Below, piece by piece: positions 5,429-5,570 of a stretch of 5,570 nucleotides of DNA. The notes beneath the pieces are model-generated. The model did no database searches and was not told where the DNA came from. It worked only from the letters and a program-made list of their open reading frames with translations. The stretch is taken from positions 1 to 5,570 of the forward strand of contig USSZ01000045.1 in NCBI GenBank assembly GCA_900557645.1. Reading direction: 5' to 3'. Made by a program: the position numbers and the translations under genes. This stretch comes from an uncultured Eubacteriales bacterium. GTDB lineage: Bacteria > Bacillota > Clostridia > Christensenellales > UBA1242. The stretch's first letter is position 1; every line of letters starts with the position of its first letter.

Positions 5429-5570
5429 CGATATAAAGTGTCTCTAGACACATAGGGAACGAATAAGATTTGTATTTAGAACATATTCAACGATAAAGAG
5501 TGTCTCTAGACACACAGGGAACAAATAAAATGTATTTTTGAACATATTCAACGATAAAGAGTGTGCCTGC

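Larger units (their letters stand above)
5304..5570. repeat. Tandem array of about 61-bp units with two hairpins each, cut by the window edge
   Basis: Four full units and the start of a fifth follow one another. The hairpin-1 positions are 5314, 5374, 5438, 5500 and 5561, giving periods of 60, 64, 62 and 61 bp. A unit reads: CGATAAAGA; hairpin 1 (GTGTC-TCTA-GACAC); ATAGGGAAC; a variable A/T linker; hairpin 2 (TTGAA-CATA-TTCAA). Units 2 and 3 share 26 identical bases around hairpin 1 (5371-5396 and 5435-5460). Hairpin 1 to the next unit is constant in spacing: from hairpin 2 the loop centres are 23-24 nt apart, while the hairpin 1 to hairpin 2 distance varies from 37 to 40. Stops in the plus-strand core (TAG in CTAGAC and in ATAGGG) make coding use unlikely. 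It is not a CRISPR array, because the inter-core segments of units 1, 3 and 4 are similar to one another. Strand and function are unknown; I do not recognise the family. Confidence 0.9.

Noticed and set aside
5304..5570. CRISPR array
   Set aside because: The period and the palindromic core look CRISPR-like, but the inter-core segments of units 1, 3 and 4 are visibly homologous and carry a conserved second hairpin, so they are not unique spacers. No cas gene lies in the window.
5304..5570. TIGR-type guide array or integron attC sites
   Set aside because: I could not find box C/D-like motifs of tigRNAs, nor the paired GTTRRRY / RYYYAAC ends of attC sites, and no Tas or integrase gene is present here.

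Overview
The window is strongly AT-rich, with long A and T runs even inside genes. It reads with the standard code (TGG for Trp; no UGA read-through is needed). The ribosome-binding sites are classical (GAGGTGA, AGGAGA), and there is a lipobox protein and a uppP-type bacitracin-resistance gene. This fits a low-GC Bacillota, probably an uncultured Clostridia- or Bacilli-like lineage. That placement is an inference from composition and gene style, not from a marker gene.

All four protein genes lie on the minus strand, so transcription runs from right to left. From the right: (1) a tandem array of about 61-bp units at 5304-5570, cut by the window edge, with no protein-coding capacity. Each full unit carries two short hairpins whose stems show compensatory base changes. 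(2) An AT-rich spacer at 5064-5303. (3) A near-consensus promoter (TTGACT, 17 bp, TATACT) and a 283-aa protein built from about eight DUF4116-like helical repeats, ending in an intrinsic terminator. (4) A small secreted lipoprotein of 151 aa, with its own plausible promoter and a strong terminator. (5) A two-gene transcription unit of uppP (undecaprenyl-diphosphatase) and, 15 bp downstream, a P-type Ca2+-ATPase that starts with GTG and ends at the left edge of the window. No terminator is visible after the ATPase.

The uppP-ATPase pair is membrane housekeeping: recycling of the undecaprenyl carrier for cell-wall synthesis and export of Ca2+ from the cytosol. The lipoprotein and the DUF4116-like protein have no assignable function and are separate transcription units. 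The most unusual part is the right-end array. It looks CRISPR-like in period, but the segments between the hairpins are homologous to each other rather than unique spacers, and both hairpins keep their pairing while their sequence changes. That suggests selection on RNA or single-stranded DNA structure. I do not recognise it as a known family.
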